A model generated the notes under the pieces. The model saw nothing but the letters and a program-made list of their open reading frames with translations, was not told where the DNA came from and ran no database searches. A stretch of 64,000 nt of DNA from DATENM01 sp045807765 (GTDB taxonomy: Bacteria > Acidobacteriota > Blastocatellia > UBA7656): assembly GCA_045807765.1 (NCBI GenBank), contig JBJMGU010000231.1, forward strand, positions 1 through 64,000. The letters are read 5' to 3'. Shown here one piece after another: positions 1 through 8,517 of this stretch. The position numbers were made by a program, and so were the translations under genes. Position 1 is the first letter of the stretch; every line of letters begins with the position of its first letter.

Positions 1-84
1 AAAGCATACGATCAAGTCTGCCGCACGGTGTGCGGGTTGGCGAATCTACGGACGCAGGAGCGACTGATGCAAGCAGCAGCCTGA
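1..84 (+). CDS. 3' end of an unidentified upstream gene (partial)
   Basis: An open frame enters from the left edge and ends at TGA 82-84, giving 27 residues ending MQAAA. The stretch AYDQVCRTVCGLANL loosely resembles the C-terminal helix of ComM/YifB-type ATPases (AYDRIL..ARTIADL), but the piece is too short to assign. It could also be a chance open frame; sequence to the left of the window would settle it. Confidence 0.3.
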   Translation, partial: KAYDQVCRTVCGLANLRTQERLMQAAA

Positions 85-144
85 GTGATTGATGCTCCAC
101 TAGTGAGGCTGGGGCCTCCGTCATTCTTACTGCGCACGAGGTCT

Positions 145-279
145 AATGATGAATGGTGAATGATGAACGATGAATGATGAACGATGAGCTGAAGAGGAAA
201 AGGCAGCCGGATTATCTATAGACAGTCCCCTGCCGTTTCCTCTCTTGATTCATCATTCATCATTTCTCATTCATCATTT
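145..279. repeat. Heptamer hairpin A (AATGATG words)
   Basis: Left arm 145-200 reads as seven-base units AATGATG, AATGGTG, AATGATG, AACGATG and so on; right arm 234-279 is the complementary version. The match extends inward through GAGGAAA and GGCAG. The loop is about 30 nt. It lies upstream of the PLP enzyme gene at 370 and fills most of the gap 85-369; nothing else is visible in that gap beyond a Shine-Dalgarno at 361-366. Confidence 0.85.
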
Positions 280-369
280 CCCGCGGCAGCGGCTGGCGGG
301 TTGATTTCACGCCCGCCGCGGCTTACTGTCTTCAACAGAGCCAGCGGAGATTCATTCGAAGGAGAAGTC

Positions 370-1521
370 ATGGCGAAATACGAGCGCATCGAAACCAAGA
401 TCATTCACGCCGGCGAAGCCTCGCCGCGCATTCACGGCGCGGTGGCCATGCCGATCTTTCAATCGGCGATGTTCGAATATGCCGGCGAGACCAGTTATCA
501 CGACATCAAATACATTCGCCTGAACAACACGCCGAACCATCAGGTGCTGCACGAGAAATTGGCGGCGCTCGAAAACGCCGAAGCCGCACTGGTCACGGCA
601 AGCGGCATGGCGGCGATTTCAACGACGTTGCTTACAGTACTGGGGGCGGGCGATCACCTGCTGGCGCAGGATTGTCTCTACGGCGGTACGCACGACCTGT
701 TGACCAAGGACTTCACGCGCTTCGGCCTGAGCTATGACTTCATCGGCGACGACCCGGATTCGTGGGAAGCCCGGCTGCGGCCCAACACCCGCGCCATCTA
801 CGTCGAAACTATGACTAATCCGACTTTGCAGGTCGCCGATCTGAAGGCGGTCGTGCGTTTTGCCAAAGCCCACGGCCTGGTGACGATCATCGATAACACC
901 TTCGCCAGCCCGATCAACTTTCGCCCGGCAGAGGTTGGCTTTGACCTCTCGCTGCACAGCGGCACCAAATACCTGAACGGCCATTCGGACATTGTCGCCG
1001 GCGCGGTCGTCGGCAGCCGCGACTTAATCGAAAAGATCACTCACAAGCTCAACCACCTGGGCGGCTCGATGGACCCGCACGCCGCCTTTCTGCTGCATCG
1101 CGGCATGAAGACGCTGGCCTTGCGAGTGCGCTATCAAAACGACAGCGCACTCAGGCTGGCGCAGTTTTTGGAGAAACACTCGCGGGTCACGCACGTCAAC
1201 TACGCGGGACTTGAGAGCCACCCGCAACACAGTCGGGCGCGCGAGCTGTTCGCGGGCTTCGGCGGTGTGCTGAGCTTTGAAGTCGAGGGCGGCATCATCG
1301 CCGCCGACCGCGTCATCGGGCGCGTCAAGCTGCCCATCTCCGCGCCCAGTCTCGGCGGCGTCGAAACGTTGATCACGCGGCCCGCGACCACTTCGCATTC
1401 GGGGATGACGCCGGCGGATCGCGCGCGGCTCGGCATCTCTGACAGCCTGATCCGCGTTTCGGTCGGCATCGAAGCGCCCGAAGACGTGATCGCCGATTTC
1501 GAGCAGGCGCTGGGAGATTAA
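370..1521 (+). CDS. Trans-sulfuration family PLP enzyme (cystathionine gamma-synthase/lyase-like)
   Basis: A 383-residue Cys/Met-metabolism PLP-dependent enzyme of the usual family length. The Schiff-base lysine is K200 in SGTKYLNGH; the cofactor-binding region GTHDLLTK and the aspartate in IDNTFASP are present. Family members make or break cystathionine, or release H2S or methanethiol from Cys or Met in the cytosol; the exact substrate cannot be read from the sequence. I chose ATG 370 over an upstream TTG at 301 because GGAGAAG sits just before it and the conserved part starts there. The SDR gene follows after 7 nt, so the two are probably co-transcribed. Confidence 0.85.
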   Translation: MAKYERIETKIIHAGEASPRIHGAVAMPIFQSAMFEYAGETSYHDIKYIRLNNTPNHQVLHEKLAALENAEAALVTASGMAAISTTLLTVLGAGDHLLAQDCLYGGTHDLLTKDFTRFGLSYDFIGDDPDSWEARLRPNTRAIYVETMTNPTLQVADLKAVVRFAKAHGLVTIIDNTFASPINFRPAEVGFDLSLHSGTKYLNGHSDIVAGAVVGSRDLIEKITHKLNHLGGSMDPHAAFLLHRGMKTLALRVRYQNDSALRLAQFLEKHSRVTHVNYAGLESHPQHSRARELFAGFGGVLSFEVEGGIIAADRVIGRVKLPISAPSLGGVETLITRPATTSHSGMTPADRARLGISDSLIRVSVGIEAPEDVIADFEQALGD

Positions 1522-1528
1522 TCATCCT

Positions 1529-2395
1529 ATGAGCGACACCGCGAATATGCAGGGCAAAGTCTGCGTCGTCACCGGCGCTAACAGTGGCATAGGCCGGATC
1601 ACGGCGCTTGAGCTGGCGCGGCAGGGCGCCGAGGTCGTGATGGTCTGCCGTGACCGCGCTCGTGGCGAAGCCGCGATGGCAGAAATTAAACAAGCGACCG
1701 GCAATGACCACATCGAGCTGATGCTTTGCGACCTGTCGTCACAAGCCGACATTCATCGCTTTGCCGATGCGTTCAAAGCGACGCACCCGCGCTTAGACGT
1801 GCTGGTCAACAACGCCGGCGTCTATATGCGCAAGCGCGCGACGACTATTGACGGGCTGGAAACGACGTTTGCCACAAATCACCTCGGCTACTTTCTGCTG
1901 ACCAACCTGCTGCTTGATCTGCTGAAGCGGAGCGCGCCGTCGCGCATCGTCAACGTGGCGTCGGGCGCGCACGCGAGCGGTCATATCAACTTTGACAACC
2001 TGCAAGGCGAGCAGCAGTACAGCGGCGTTCGGGCTTATTGTCACTCGAAGCTGGCGAACATCCTGTTCACGCGCGAGTTGGCGCGACGGCTCAAGGGCAC
2101 GGGCGTGACGGTCAACAGCCTGCATCCGGGCGCGGTCGCCACCGGCATCTTTCGCGCCCTGCCGAAACCCCTGGAAGCGCTCATCAAGCTCGTTACGATG
2201 AGTCCCGAAAAGGGCGCGCAGACTTCCGTTTATCTGGCCAGCTCGCCGGCGGTCGAAACCATCACCGGCAAGTATTTCGCCCGTTGCGCCGAAGTCTTGC
2301 CATCAGCCGAAGCGCAGAACGAAGAGGTGGCGCAACGATTGTGGGCCGAAAGCGCGCGGCTCACCGGTTTGAAAGCTGACGCGGTCAATCATTGA
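1529..2395 (+). CDS. Short-chain dehydrogenase/reductase (retinol-dehydrogenase-like)
   Basis: A 288-residue classical SDR. The N-terminal nucleotide site TGANSGIG, the structural motif LVNNAGVY, and the catalytic pair Y170/K174 in YCHSK are all intact. The layout (long C-terminal part after HPGAVATGIF) resembles the retinol dehydrogenase / WWOX-like branch, which usually prefers NADP(H), though the substrate is unknown. It starts 7 nt after the previous gene and has no strong ribosome site of its own, so it is likely translated from the same message. A short gap precedes the S9 peptidase gene. Confidence 0.85.
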   Translation: MSDTANMQGKVCVVTGANSGIGRITALELARQGAEVVMVCRDRARGEAAMAEIKQATGNDHIELMLCDLSSQADIHRFADAFKATHPRLDVLVNNAGVYMRKRATTIDGLETTFATNHLGYFLLTNLLLDLLKRSAPSRIVNVASGAHASGHINFDNLQGEQQYSGVRAYCHSKLANILFTRELARRLKGTGVTVNSLHPGAVATGIFRALPKPLEALIKLVTMSPEKGAQTSVYLASSPAVETITGKYFARCAEVLPSAEAQNEEVAQRLWAESARLTGLKADAVNH

Positions 2396-2422
2396 TCGTC
2401 AGTATTACAAGGAGCGATTCTT

Positions 2423-4630
2423 ATGAAACGACAACTGATCTTACTGGCACTCTTACTCGTTCTGCCGCTGGGCATGGCGCAGGCGCAAAAGCGCGCCTTC
2501 AGCATCGAAGACCTCTACCGCGTCAAATCGATCTCGGACGTGCACCTGTCGCCGGATGGCCGGGCAATTCTCTACACGGTTTCGACCTCGGATTTGGCGC
2601 GAGCCAAACGGCTGACGCAAATCTGGCTGATGGATGCCGATGGGCGCAATGCCCGGCAGATCACGCAGGGCGACAAGAGCTCTAGCTCGCCCATCTTTTC
2701 GCCCGATGGTCGCTGGATCGCCTTCATCAGCGACCGCGACGGCAGTTCGAATATTTATGTGATGGCGGCTACAGGCGGCGAAGCGCGCCGCGTCACCAAC
2801 ATTTCGACAGGGGTAGCTGATCCGCTGTGGTCGCCTGACGGCAAGTGGCTCGCCTTCTCGACCGATGTCTATCCCGAATGTAACGGCGACGACGCCTGCA
2901 ACAAGCGCATCGCCGAAGCCTGGTCGAACGGCCCGTTGAAGGCGCACATGGCCAATTCGCTGCTTTATCGTCACTGGACGGATTGGAAAGATGGGATGCG
3001 GACGCACGTCTTTCTGGCGGACGTCGCATCGGGCGGCGTGCGCGACCTGACGCCGGGCGATTACGATTCGCCGACCTTTCAACTCGGCGGGCCTTTGCAG
3101 TACGACTTCTCGCCGGACGGCGCGGAATTCGTCTACGTCTCGAACCACGACAAGCATCCTGAATCTTCGACTAACAACGATCTCTGGCTGGTCTCGCTAA
3201 AAGACCCGTCGGCGACGCCGCGCAACATCACGGCGTCGAACCCGGCTTTCGATGGCAGCCCGAAGTATTCGCCCGATGGCCGCTACATCGCTTATCGCAT
3301 GCAGCGCCAGCCGGCTTATGAATCCGACCTGTTTCGGCTGGCGCTCTATGATCGCAAGAGCGGTCAGTCAGCGGTGCTGACCGAAGATTATCGCGACTGG
3401 ATCGAAGATTATCAGTGGGCGGCGGATTCGCGGACGATCTATTTCTCCGGACCGCTCAAAGGCCAGCAGCCCATTCACCGCTTAGACGTCGCGACGCGCG
3501 CCATCGCGCCGCTGCTCACCGACGCGACCATTCTTGCTTATGAGATCAACGGCAATCGCGTCGTCTATGCGCGCAGCAGTGTTGGCTCGCCGGTCGAGGT
3601 GTACAGCGCGAACCTTAGCAATGGCCAGGCGGCGACGCCGACGCGATTGACCGGCATCAACGAAGCCGTTGCCGGCGAAGTAGACATTCGCCCGGCAGAG
3701 CAGATGTGGGTTGAAGGCGCCGGCGGCCAGAAGGTTCATGTCTTCGTCGTCAAGCCGCACAACTTCGATCCCTCGAAAAAGTACCCGCTGATTATCAACG
3801 TGCACGGCGGGCCGCAGTCGCAATGGTCGGACGCTTTTCGCGGTGACTGGCAGGTCTATCCCGGCGCCGGCTACATCGTCGCCTTCCCGAACCCGCACGG
3901 CTCGACGGGCTATGGCCAGGATTATACCGCTGAGATTTCCGGCGACTGGGGCGGTAAGGTTTATGAAGATGTGATGAAAGTCACGGACGCGCTACAGAAG
4001 CTGCCGTACGTTGATGCCAATCGCATGGGAGCGATGGGCTGGTCGTATGGCGGCTACTTCATGAACTGGGTCGAAGGCCACACGGATCGCTTCAAAGCGA
4101 TTGCGACGATGATGGGGCTCTTCGACCTGAAAGCGATGTTCGGCGCGACCGAAGAGCTCTGGTTCCCGGAGTGGGATTTGAAGGGCCAGCCCTGGAATTC
4201 GGATTTGTATGAGAAGTGGTCGCCGTCGAATTATGTACAGAACTTCAAGACGCCGTGCCTGGTGATCAGCGGCGAGCGAGATTACCGTGTGCCGTACACG
4301 CAGTCGCTAGAGATGTTCACGGCGCTGCAAAAGATGGGGGTGCCGTCGCGCCTCATCATCTACGCCAACGCCGGTCACTGGCCGAGCTGGTACGAGATGG
4401 CGCTCTACTACACGGCGCACCTCGAATGGTTCCAGAAGTACCTCGGCGGCGGCGGCCCGCCGTGGACAACCGAGCAGTTCTTGCGCAATCAGGTGTTCGA
4501 GGCGAAGACCGGCAGGCGGCTGGTGAGCGAGCCGGAAGCCCTCGGCGACCGTCCCGGCGTGATGGACAAAAAGCACGACGACGAGAAAGCGCCGCGCAAT
4601 CCGCAGGGCAAGCCCGACCGCAAACCCTGA
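2423..4630 (+). CDS. Secreted S9-family prolyl oligopeptidase / acylaminoacyl peptidase
   Basis: 735 residues with a signal peptide (about 1-22, LLALLLVLPLGMAQA). Residues 40-380 are a beta-propeller with WD40-like PD40 repeats (SPDGR occurs several times); the C-terminal part is an alpha/beta hydrolase. The catalytic triad is S541 in GWSYGGY, D620 in GERDYRVPY and H652 in NAGHWPSW. Such enzymes cut short peptides, often removing dipeptides or acylated residues, here probably in the periplasm. A good ribosome site AAGGAG precedes ATG 2423. A charged tail of about 40 residues (DKKHDDEKAPRNP) follows the hydrolase domain and is not part of the family core. Confidence 0.92.
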   Translation: MKRQLILLALLLVLPLGMAQAQKRAFSIEDLYRVKSISDVHLSPDGRAILYTVSTSDLARAKRLTQIWLMDADGRNARQITQGDKSSSSPIFSPDGRWIAFISDRDGSSNIYVMAATGGEARRVTNISTGVADPLWSPDGKWLAFSTDVYPECNGDDACNKRIAEAWSNGPLKAHMANSLLYRHWTDWKDGMRTHVFLADVASGGVRDLTPGDYDSPTFQLGGPLQYDFSPDGAEFVYVSNHDKHPESSTNNDLWLVSLKDPSATPRNITASNPAFDGSPKYSPDGRYIAYRMQRQPAYESDLFRLALYDRKSGQSAVLTEDYRDWIEDYQWAADSRTIYFSGPLKGQQPIHRLDVATRAIAPLLTDATILAYEINGNRVVYARSSVGSPVEVYSANLSNGQAATPTRLTGINEAVAGEVDIRPAEQMWVEGAGGQKVHVFVVKPHNFDPSKKYPLIINVHGGPQSQWSDAFRGDWQVYPGAGYIVAFPNPHGSTGYGQDYTAEISGDWGGKVYEDVMKVTDALQKLPYVDANRMGAMGWSYGGYFMNWVEGHTDRFKAIATMMGLFDLKAMFGATEELWFPEWDLKGQPWNSDLYEKWSPSNYVQNFKTPCLVISGERDYRVPYTQSLEMFTALQKMGVPSRLIIYANAGHWPSWYEMALYYTAHLEWFQKYLGGGGPPWTTEQFLRNQVFEAKTGRRLVSEPEALGDRPGVMDKKHDDEKAPRNPQGKPDRKP

Positions 4631-4644
4631 AACGCGCTCCTGCC

Positions 4645-5772
4645 ATGCCGAGCTTTGACATTGTGATCATCGGGGCGGGCGTCATGGGCGCGGCTGCCGC
4701 CTGCGAAGTCGCGGGCCGTGGAGCGCGCGTCGCGCTCATCGATCAGGCGCGGCTGCCCAATCCGCGCGCCGCCTCGATAGATCATTCCAAAGTCTTTCGC
4801 TTTGCTTACCCCGACACCTTGTATGCGCGGCTCGCCGTCGAATCGCTCGGCGGCTGGCAAGCCATCGAACAGGAGATGGGCGCGCACCTGCTGACACCGA
4901 CCGGCCTGCTGCTGATGGGCAAGGCCGAATCGCGGCTGGAAAGCGAAACCGCGGCGGCGCTCTCGGCGCTGGGGCTTGAAGCCGAGATGATGACGAGCGC
5001 CGAAACCGCGGCGCGCTTCCCACAATTCAACCCCGCAGCTTTCGCCCATGCCGTGCTCGACCCGAGCGGCGCAATCACCCATGCCGAGCGCGCCGTTACT
5101 ACTCTGATCGCGCTGGCGCGGCGGCGCGGCGTCACGGTCATCGAATCCGCTCGCGTCACCGATATTGAATCGGCAGCCGGCGCGAAAGTAAGAATCCTTA
5201 CCGAGAGGGGCGAGGCGCTGGAATGCCGCCGCGCTCTGGTCGCTTCAGGGCCGTGGACGCGCCGCTTGTTGCCGCTGCTTGCAAATCATCTGGTGACGAC
5301 GTTTCAGGAAATCGTCTACTTCGAGCCGCGTGCCGGTCACGAAGCGTTCGCCGTCGGGCGCTTGCCGATCTTTATCGATTTCGGCAGCGGCTTTTACGGC
5401 TTTCCGATCCATCATGCCAACGCCATAAAGATCGGCAATCATCACCACGGCGAGCCGGCCGAGATGGACGAAGAGCCCATCGTAGGCGAAGCGTTCATCT
5501 CGCGCTGTCGCGAATTTTTCGCCGAGTTCATTCCAGGGCTTGCCGACGCTGAGGTGCGCGAAACGCGCGTCTGTGTTTACAACAACACGCCGGACGAAGA
5601 CTTCATCATTGATTGGCATTCGGAGATTGAAAACCTGTTGCTGGCGACCGGCTTTTCGGGCCACGGCTTTAAGTTCGGCCCGGTGATTGGCCGTATCAGC
5701 GCCGACTTGCTGCTGAATGGTCAGACCCATTTCGACATCAGGCGATTCAGCCTGGCGCGCTTCGCCGAGTGA
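4645..5772 (+). CDS. Sarcosine oxidase-like FAD-dependent oxidoreductase (DAO family)
   Basis: 375 residues starting at ATG 4645, where the dinucleotide-binding fold VIIGAGVMGAAAA begins. The long in-frame extension upstream to 4216 overlaps the peptidase gene and is noise. The motif CVYNNTPDEDFIID contains C310, matching the cysteine that binds FAD covalently in monomeric sarcosine oxidase and N-methyltryptophan oxidase (family knowledge). GFSGHGFKFGP near the C-terminus is the second flavin contact. Likely reaction: oxidative demethylation of an N-methyl amino acid with H2O2 release. It is tightly followed by the bicupin gene, suggesting a shared pathway. Confidence 0.88.
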   Translation: MPSFDIVIIGAGVMGAAAACEVAGRGARVALIDQARLPNPRAASIDHSKVFRFAYPDTLYARLAVESLGGWQAIEQEMGAHLLTPTGLLLMGKAESRLESETAAALSALGLEAEMMTSAETAARFPQFNPAAFAHAVLDPSGAITHAERAVTTLIALARRRGVTVIESARVTDIESAAGAKVRILTERGEALECRRALVASGPWTRRLLPLLANHLVTTFQEIVYFEPRAGHEAFAVGRLPIFIDFGSGFYGFPIHHANAIKIGNHHHGEPAEMDEEPIVGEAFISRCREFFAEFIPGLADAEVRETRVCVYNNTPDEDFIIDWHSEIENLLLATGFSGHGFKFGPVIGRISADLLLNGQTHFDIRRFSLARFAE

Positions 5773-5786
5773 AACGAGGAGGACAG

Positions 5787-6536
5787 ATGGAAGGCTTGCA
5801 TGGCGGCGCCGCAGTCATCAGCGACGAAGGCGCCACACACACAGAAGGCACGCGGCGCTATCGCGTTCCCGTGTCCAGGGCGATGGGGGCGCGCGACATC
5901 GCGCAGGCGGTGAGCGTTTATGGCGAAGGGTTATCGCCGGCTTGGCGCAACCCGATTGCCGAAGAGGTCCTTTATGTCGCGAGCGGCGAGGGCGCTTGTC
6001 TGATTGATGGGCATCGTTACCCGCTCGCGCTGGGCACGGCGGTTTATCTGCCGTCCGCAAGCACCTGCCAGATAGATAGCCGCGGCGGGCTCGTCATCAT
6101 CAGCGTGCGCTGTCCCGAAGACGAACGGCATACGGTCGAAGCCGTAAGCGCCCTGCCACTTGACACCAAACCGCTGCGCACCCTCCGCGAAGCGGATCAG
6201 AAATCGATTCCGACCGGCGACCGCACGTTCAAGCTGCTCTTCAATCAGGAAACCGGGGCCAGCCGCGTCACGCAATTCATCGGCGTCATCCCGCCAGGCC
6301 GCGCGCCGCTGCATCACCACACCTATGAAGAAGCGATTTACATTCTTGAAGGCGAGGGGCGGGTGTGGACGCAATCAGGTGACGCAAGCTTCCGAGCCGG
6401 TTCGAGCATCTACCTGCCGCGCGGGGTCAGCCACGCGCTTGAAAACACCGGCACGGATAACGTCTGCTTGCTCGGCGTCTTTCATCCTTCGGGCAGTCCG
6501 GCGACGCGATACGAAGACAACGCGGTGACACGGTGA
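5787..6536 (+). CDS. Bicupin protein of unknown substrate
   Basis: 249 residues with two cupin barrels. The N-terminal barrel (about 45-105; EEVLYVASGEG) has no histidine cluster and is probably not metal-binding. The C-terminal barrel (about 160-240) has the metal site HHHTYEEAIYILEGEG followed by GVSHALEN, the usual His/His/Glu/His set. The two-barrel layout is like (S)-ureidoglycine aminohydrolase, but I see no allantoin genes nearby. ATG 5787 has a strong GAGGAGG site; an alternative GTG at 5769 overlaps the stop of the oxidase gene. Probably works with the preceding flavoenzyme. Confidence 0.8.
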   Translation: MEGLHGGAAVISDEGATHTEGTRRYRVPVSRAMGARDIAQAVSVYGEGLSPAWRNPIAEEVLYVASGEGACLIDGHRYPLALGTAVYLPSASTCQIDSRGGLVIISVRCPEDERHTVEAVSALPLDTKPLRTLREADQKSIPTGDRTFKLLFNQETGASRVTQFIGVIPPGRAPLHHHTYEEAIYILEGEGRVWTQSGDASFRAGSSIYLPRGVSHALENTGTDNVCLLGVFHPSGSPATRYEDNAVTR

Positions 6537-6550
6537 CGTGGTTACGCGGC

Positions 6551-6642
6551 GAAGCGAAGACACGGAGACGCGAGGACAGGAAGATCAATAGCTATCATCT
6601 ATTTTCTCCCTCGCCGCGTCTCCGTGTCTCCGTGTCGCTTCC
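6551..6642. repeat. Hairpin B (octamer words) between convergent genes
   Basis: Arms 6551-6584 and 6604-6642 are complementary runs built on TCTCCGTG/CACGGAGA. The period here is 8, unlike the other elements. The right arm begins immediately beside the TGA of the minus-strand SYLF gene (6643), and the left arm lies 14 nt after the bicupin stop. It may terminate transcription from both sides. Confidence 0.75.
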
Positions 6643-7335
6643 TCACTTCTGCTTGCGCGGCGATTCGTGCGCCAGAGCAGTGGCCAGCGGGCGGCCCTCT
6701 GCGGGCATGGCCACTGTGCCATCGAGAAGGATCTTGCGCGGGTCTACGGCTTCGCCATAGAAGTCGCGGATGTTGTCGGCATCCTGTCGCAGGGTTGCGC
6801 CTTCGAGGCTGACGCCGGCAAAGAGTCCCTTGGCGCGCGAGTAGCCGAGAATCTCGGCGTGCATCTGCACGTCGGTCTGCGCATTGGCGGTGCGGCCCAC
6901 CGGCCCTGCGGCGACCGAAGCATCGGCACCGAGCGTGAACTTGTCGCTGATCAGCTTATCGATGCCTTTGCGGTTCATGACCAGCAGGACGACATCCGTT
7001 TGCGAGAAGCCGATCTGGAAGCCGACGCTGCCGCCTTCGACGGTGATGAACGACGGGGCGCTCCAGTGCCGATTCGACTTGCGGCACATCACGACGCCTT
7101 TGCCATACTTGCCGCCGAAACCGAGAGCGCCTTTTTTAAGGCCGGGAATGACGGCGACACATTCGGCGCGGTCGAGCAGGTCGTCGGGGATGGCCTTGTC
7201 CGGCGTACCCATGACTTCTTTGAAGACTTCGGCGGCGCGCTGCAAGCGCTGTACTTCATCCGAGCGCTTACCAGCAGCCAACGCCAGAGGGGAGATGAGC
7301 ACGAGCAACAGCAGAGCTGTGAGCAGAGATTTCAT
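6643..7335 (-). CDS. SYLF (Ysc84-like) domain protein, exported
   Basis: 230 residues. A hydrophobic N-terminal signal (MKSLLTALLLLVLISPLALAA) is followed by the SYLF domain: VIPGLKKGALGFGGKYGKGV, IGFSQTDVVLLVMN, and KFTLGADASVAAGPVGR. SYLF proteins bind lipids and in bacteria are found in the cell envelope, with no catalytic role known. The ribosome site GGAGG lies about 8 nt before the start. The C-terminus (AHESPRKQK) ends exactly where hairpin B begins. Confidence 0.9.
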   Translation of the reverse strand: MKSLLTALLLLVLISPLALAAGKRSDEVQRLQRAAEVFKEVMGTPDKAIPDDLLDRAECVAVIPGLKKGALGFGGKYGKGVVMCRKSNRHWSAPSFITVEGGSVGFQIGFSQTDVVLLVMNRKGIDKLISDKFTLGADASVAAGPVGRTANAQTDVQMHAEILGYSRAKGLFAGVSLEGATLRQDADNIRDFYGEAVDPRKILLDGTVAMPAEGRPLATALAHESPRKQK

Positions 7336-7378
7336 CGGTCATTCCTCCACGTTTGATAGTCCACAGGTGAAGCAAATT

Positions 7379-8467
7379 TTACATTACCGGCGCGGTCTTG
7401 TCAGTCGCCCTGGCGGCGCTCAGCTTGCGCCCGCCGGGCAGCCCATCGAGCCTGGCGATGCGACCGCGCGGCCCGACCGCCCAGACCACGCCTGCGCGGG
7501 CCGCGACGCTGTTGTAATTCTCGCCGTCCAGCCGTGTCCAGCTCTCGCCGCCATCAATCGAGTAATCGCTACCCGAAGTGCCGACCGCGATCACCGTTAA
7601 CGGCGCAACGTAAGCCGTGCCCGAACGGTAGCCGGCAGGCCGCGGCCCACGGCTCAGCTTCCATGTGCGCCCGCCATCACCGCTCACGGCGATGTTGTCG
7701 CCGGCTTCCGTCGGCTTGCGGTAATCGCCGCCGACGATCACGCCATGCGTGGCGTCGTTGAAGGCGACTGAAAAGATGCCCGCCGATTCGACGCCGCTGC
7801 TAAGGGGCGCGCTCGTCACCGTCCAACTGTGCCCGCGATCAGCGGAACGAAAGACGCGCGCCACCGCGCCGCCGGTGACAAACCATGCGTTCGCCTGGCC
7901 CTGCGCGATCAGACAGGTGCCGCTTGCGGCAAACCCGCCTTCGCCGGTTATTGCCGGGGGCAGGTTGGTCGCCGGCACGTCATTCCATGTCCTGCCGCCG
8001 TTATCTGTAGTGACCATCACAAAGCGACCATTGACCGGGTCGCTCAAGGCGATGCCGTGGTCGCGATCCCAGAACGCCATGGCGTCAAAGAAGGCTTCGG
8101 GCAAATGATTGGTGAACTGCAAGGCCCAGTGCGCGCCGCCGTCCGAGGTTTTATAGATGCGCGATAGCTGGTCTTTGCCGGCGCTCAACAGGTAAGCGGT
8201 GTTGGCGTCAAAGGCTTCGACATCGCGGAAGTCGAGCGGCTCGGCGCCCGGCACCGTGCCCGCCTGCCAGCTCGCGCCGCCGTCTGTCGTGCGCGTGAAG
8301 GTTCCCTGTGTGCCGCTCGCCCAGACGACTCGGAGATTGACGACGCTCAAGCCGCGCAAGTCCGCCGTCGTATTGCCGGCTTGCGGGCGCCATTGCGCGG
8401 TGGCCGGAATGCAGATCAACAAGAGAAGCAAGGCTGTTGGTGCCGTGTTGAGAAGTTTCATGCGCAT
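7379..8467 (-). CDS. Exported BNR/YCF48-type beta-propeller protein
   Basis: 362 residues with a signal peptide (about 1-25, ending PATAQW). It contains at least five repeats with the BNR/Asp-box signature: TTDGGASW, TSDGGAHW, TTDNGGRTW, SADRGHSW, SGDGGRTW and SIDGGESW. These form a beta-propeller outside the cytoplasm, as in the YCF48/HCF136 photosystem assembly factors and sialidases. Catalytic sialidase residues are not evident, so a binding or scaffold role is more likely. The function is unknown. It sits between the SYLF gene and the potassium channel gene on the same strand. Confidence 0.8.
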   Translation of the reverse strand: MRMKLLNTAPTALLLLLICIPATAQWRPQAGNTTADLRGLSVVNLRVVWASGTQGTFTRTTDGGASWQAGTVPGAEPLDFRDVEAFDANTAYLLSAGKDQLSRIYKTSDGGAHWALQFTNHLPEAFFDAMAFWDRDHGIALSDPVNGRFVMVTTDNGGRTWNDVPATNLPPAITGEGGFAASGTCLIAQGQANAWFVTGGAVARVFRSADRGHSWTVTSAPLSSGVESAGIFSVAFNDATHGVIVGGDYRKPTEAGDNIAVSGDGGRTWKLSRGPRPAGYRSGTAYVAPLTVIAVGTSGSDYSIDGGESWTRLDGENYNSVAARAGVVWAVGPRGRIARLDGLPGGRKLSAARATDKTAPVM

Positions 8468-8517
8468 TCGCCTTTTGCTCAGAAGATTATCTCGCTCTGC
8501 TGCACGTGCCGGCGCAT

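Noticed and set aside
4216..4644. N-terminal extension of the sarcosine-oxidase-like protein
   Set aside because: It overlaps the S9 peptidase gene, is Arg/Ala-rich shadow sequence, and the flavin fold starts at 4645.
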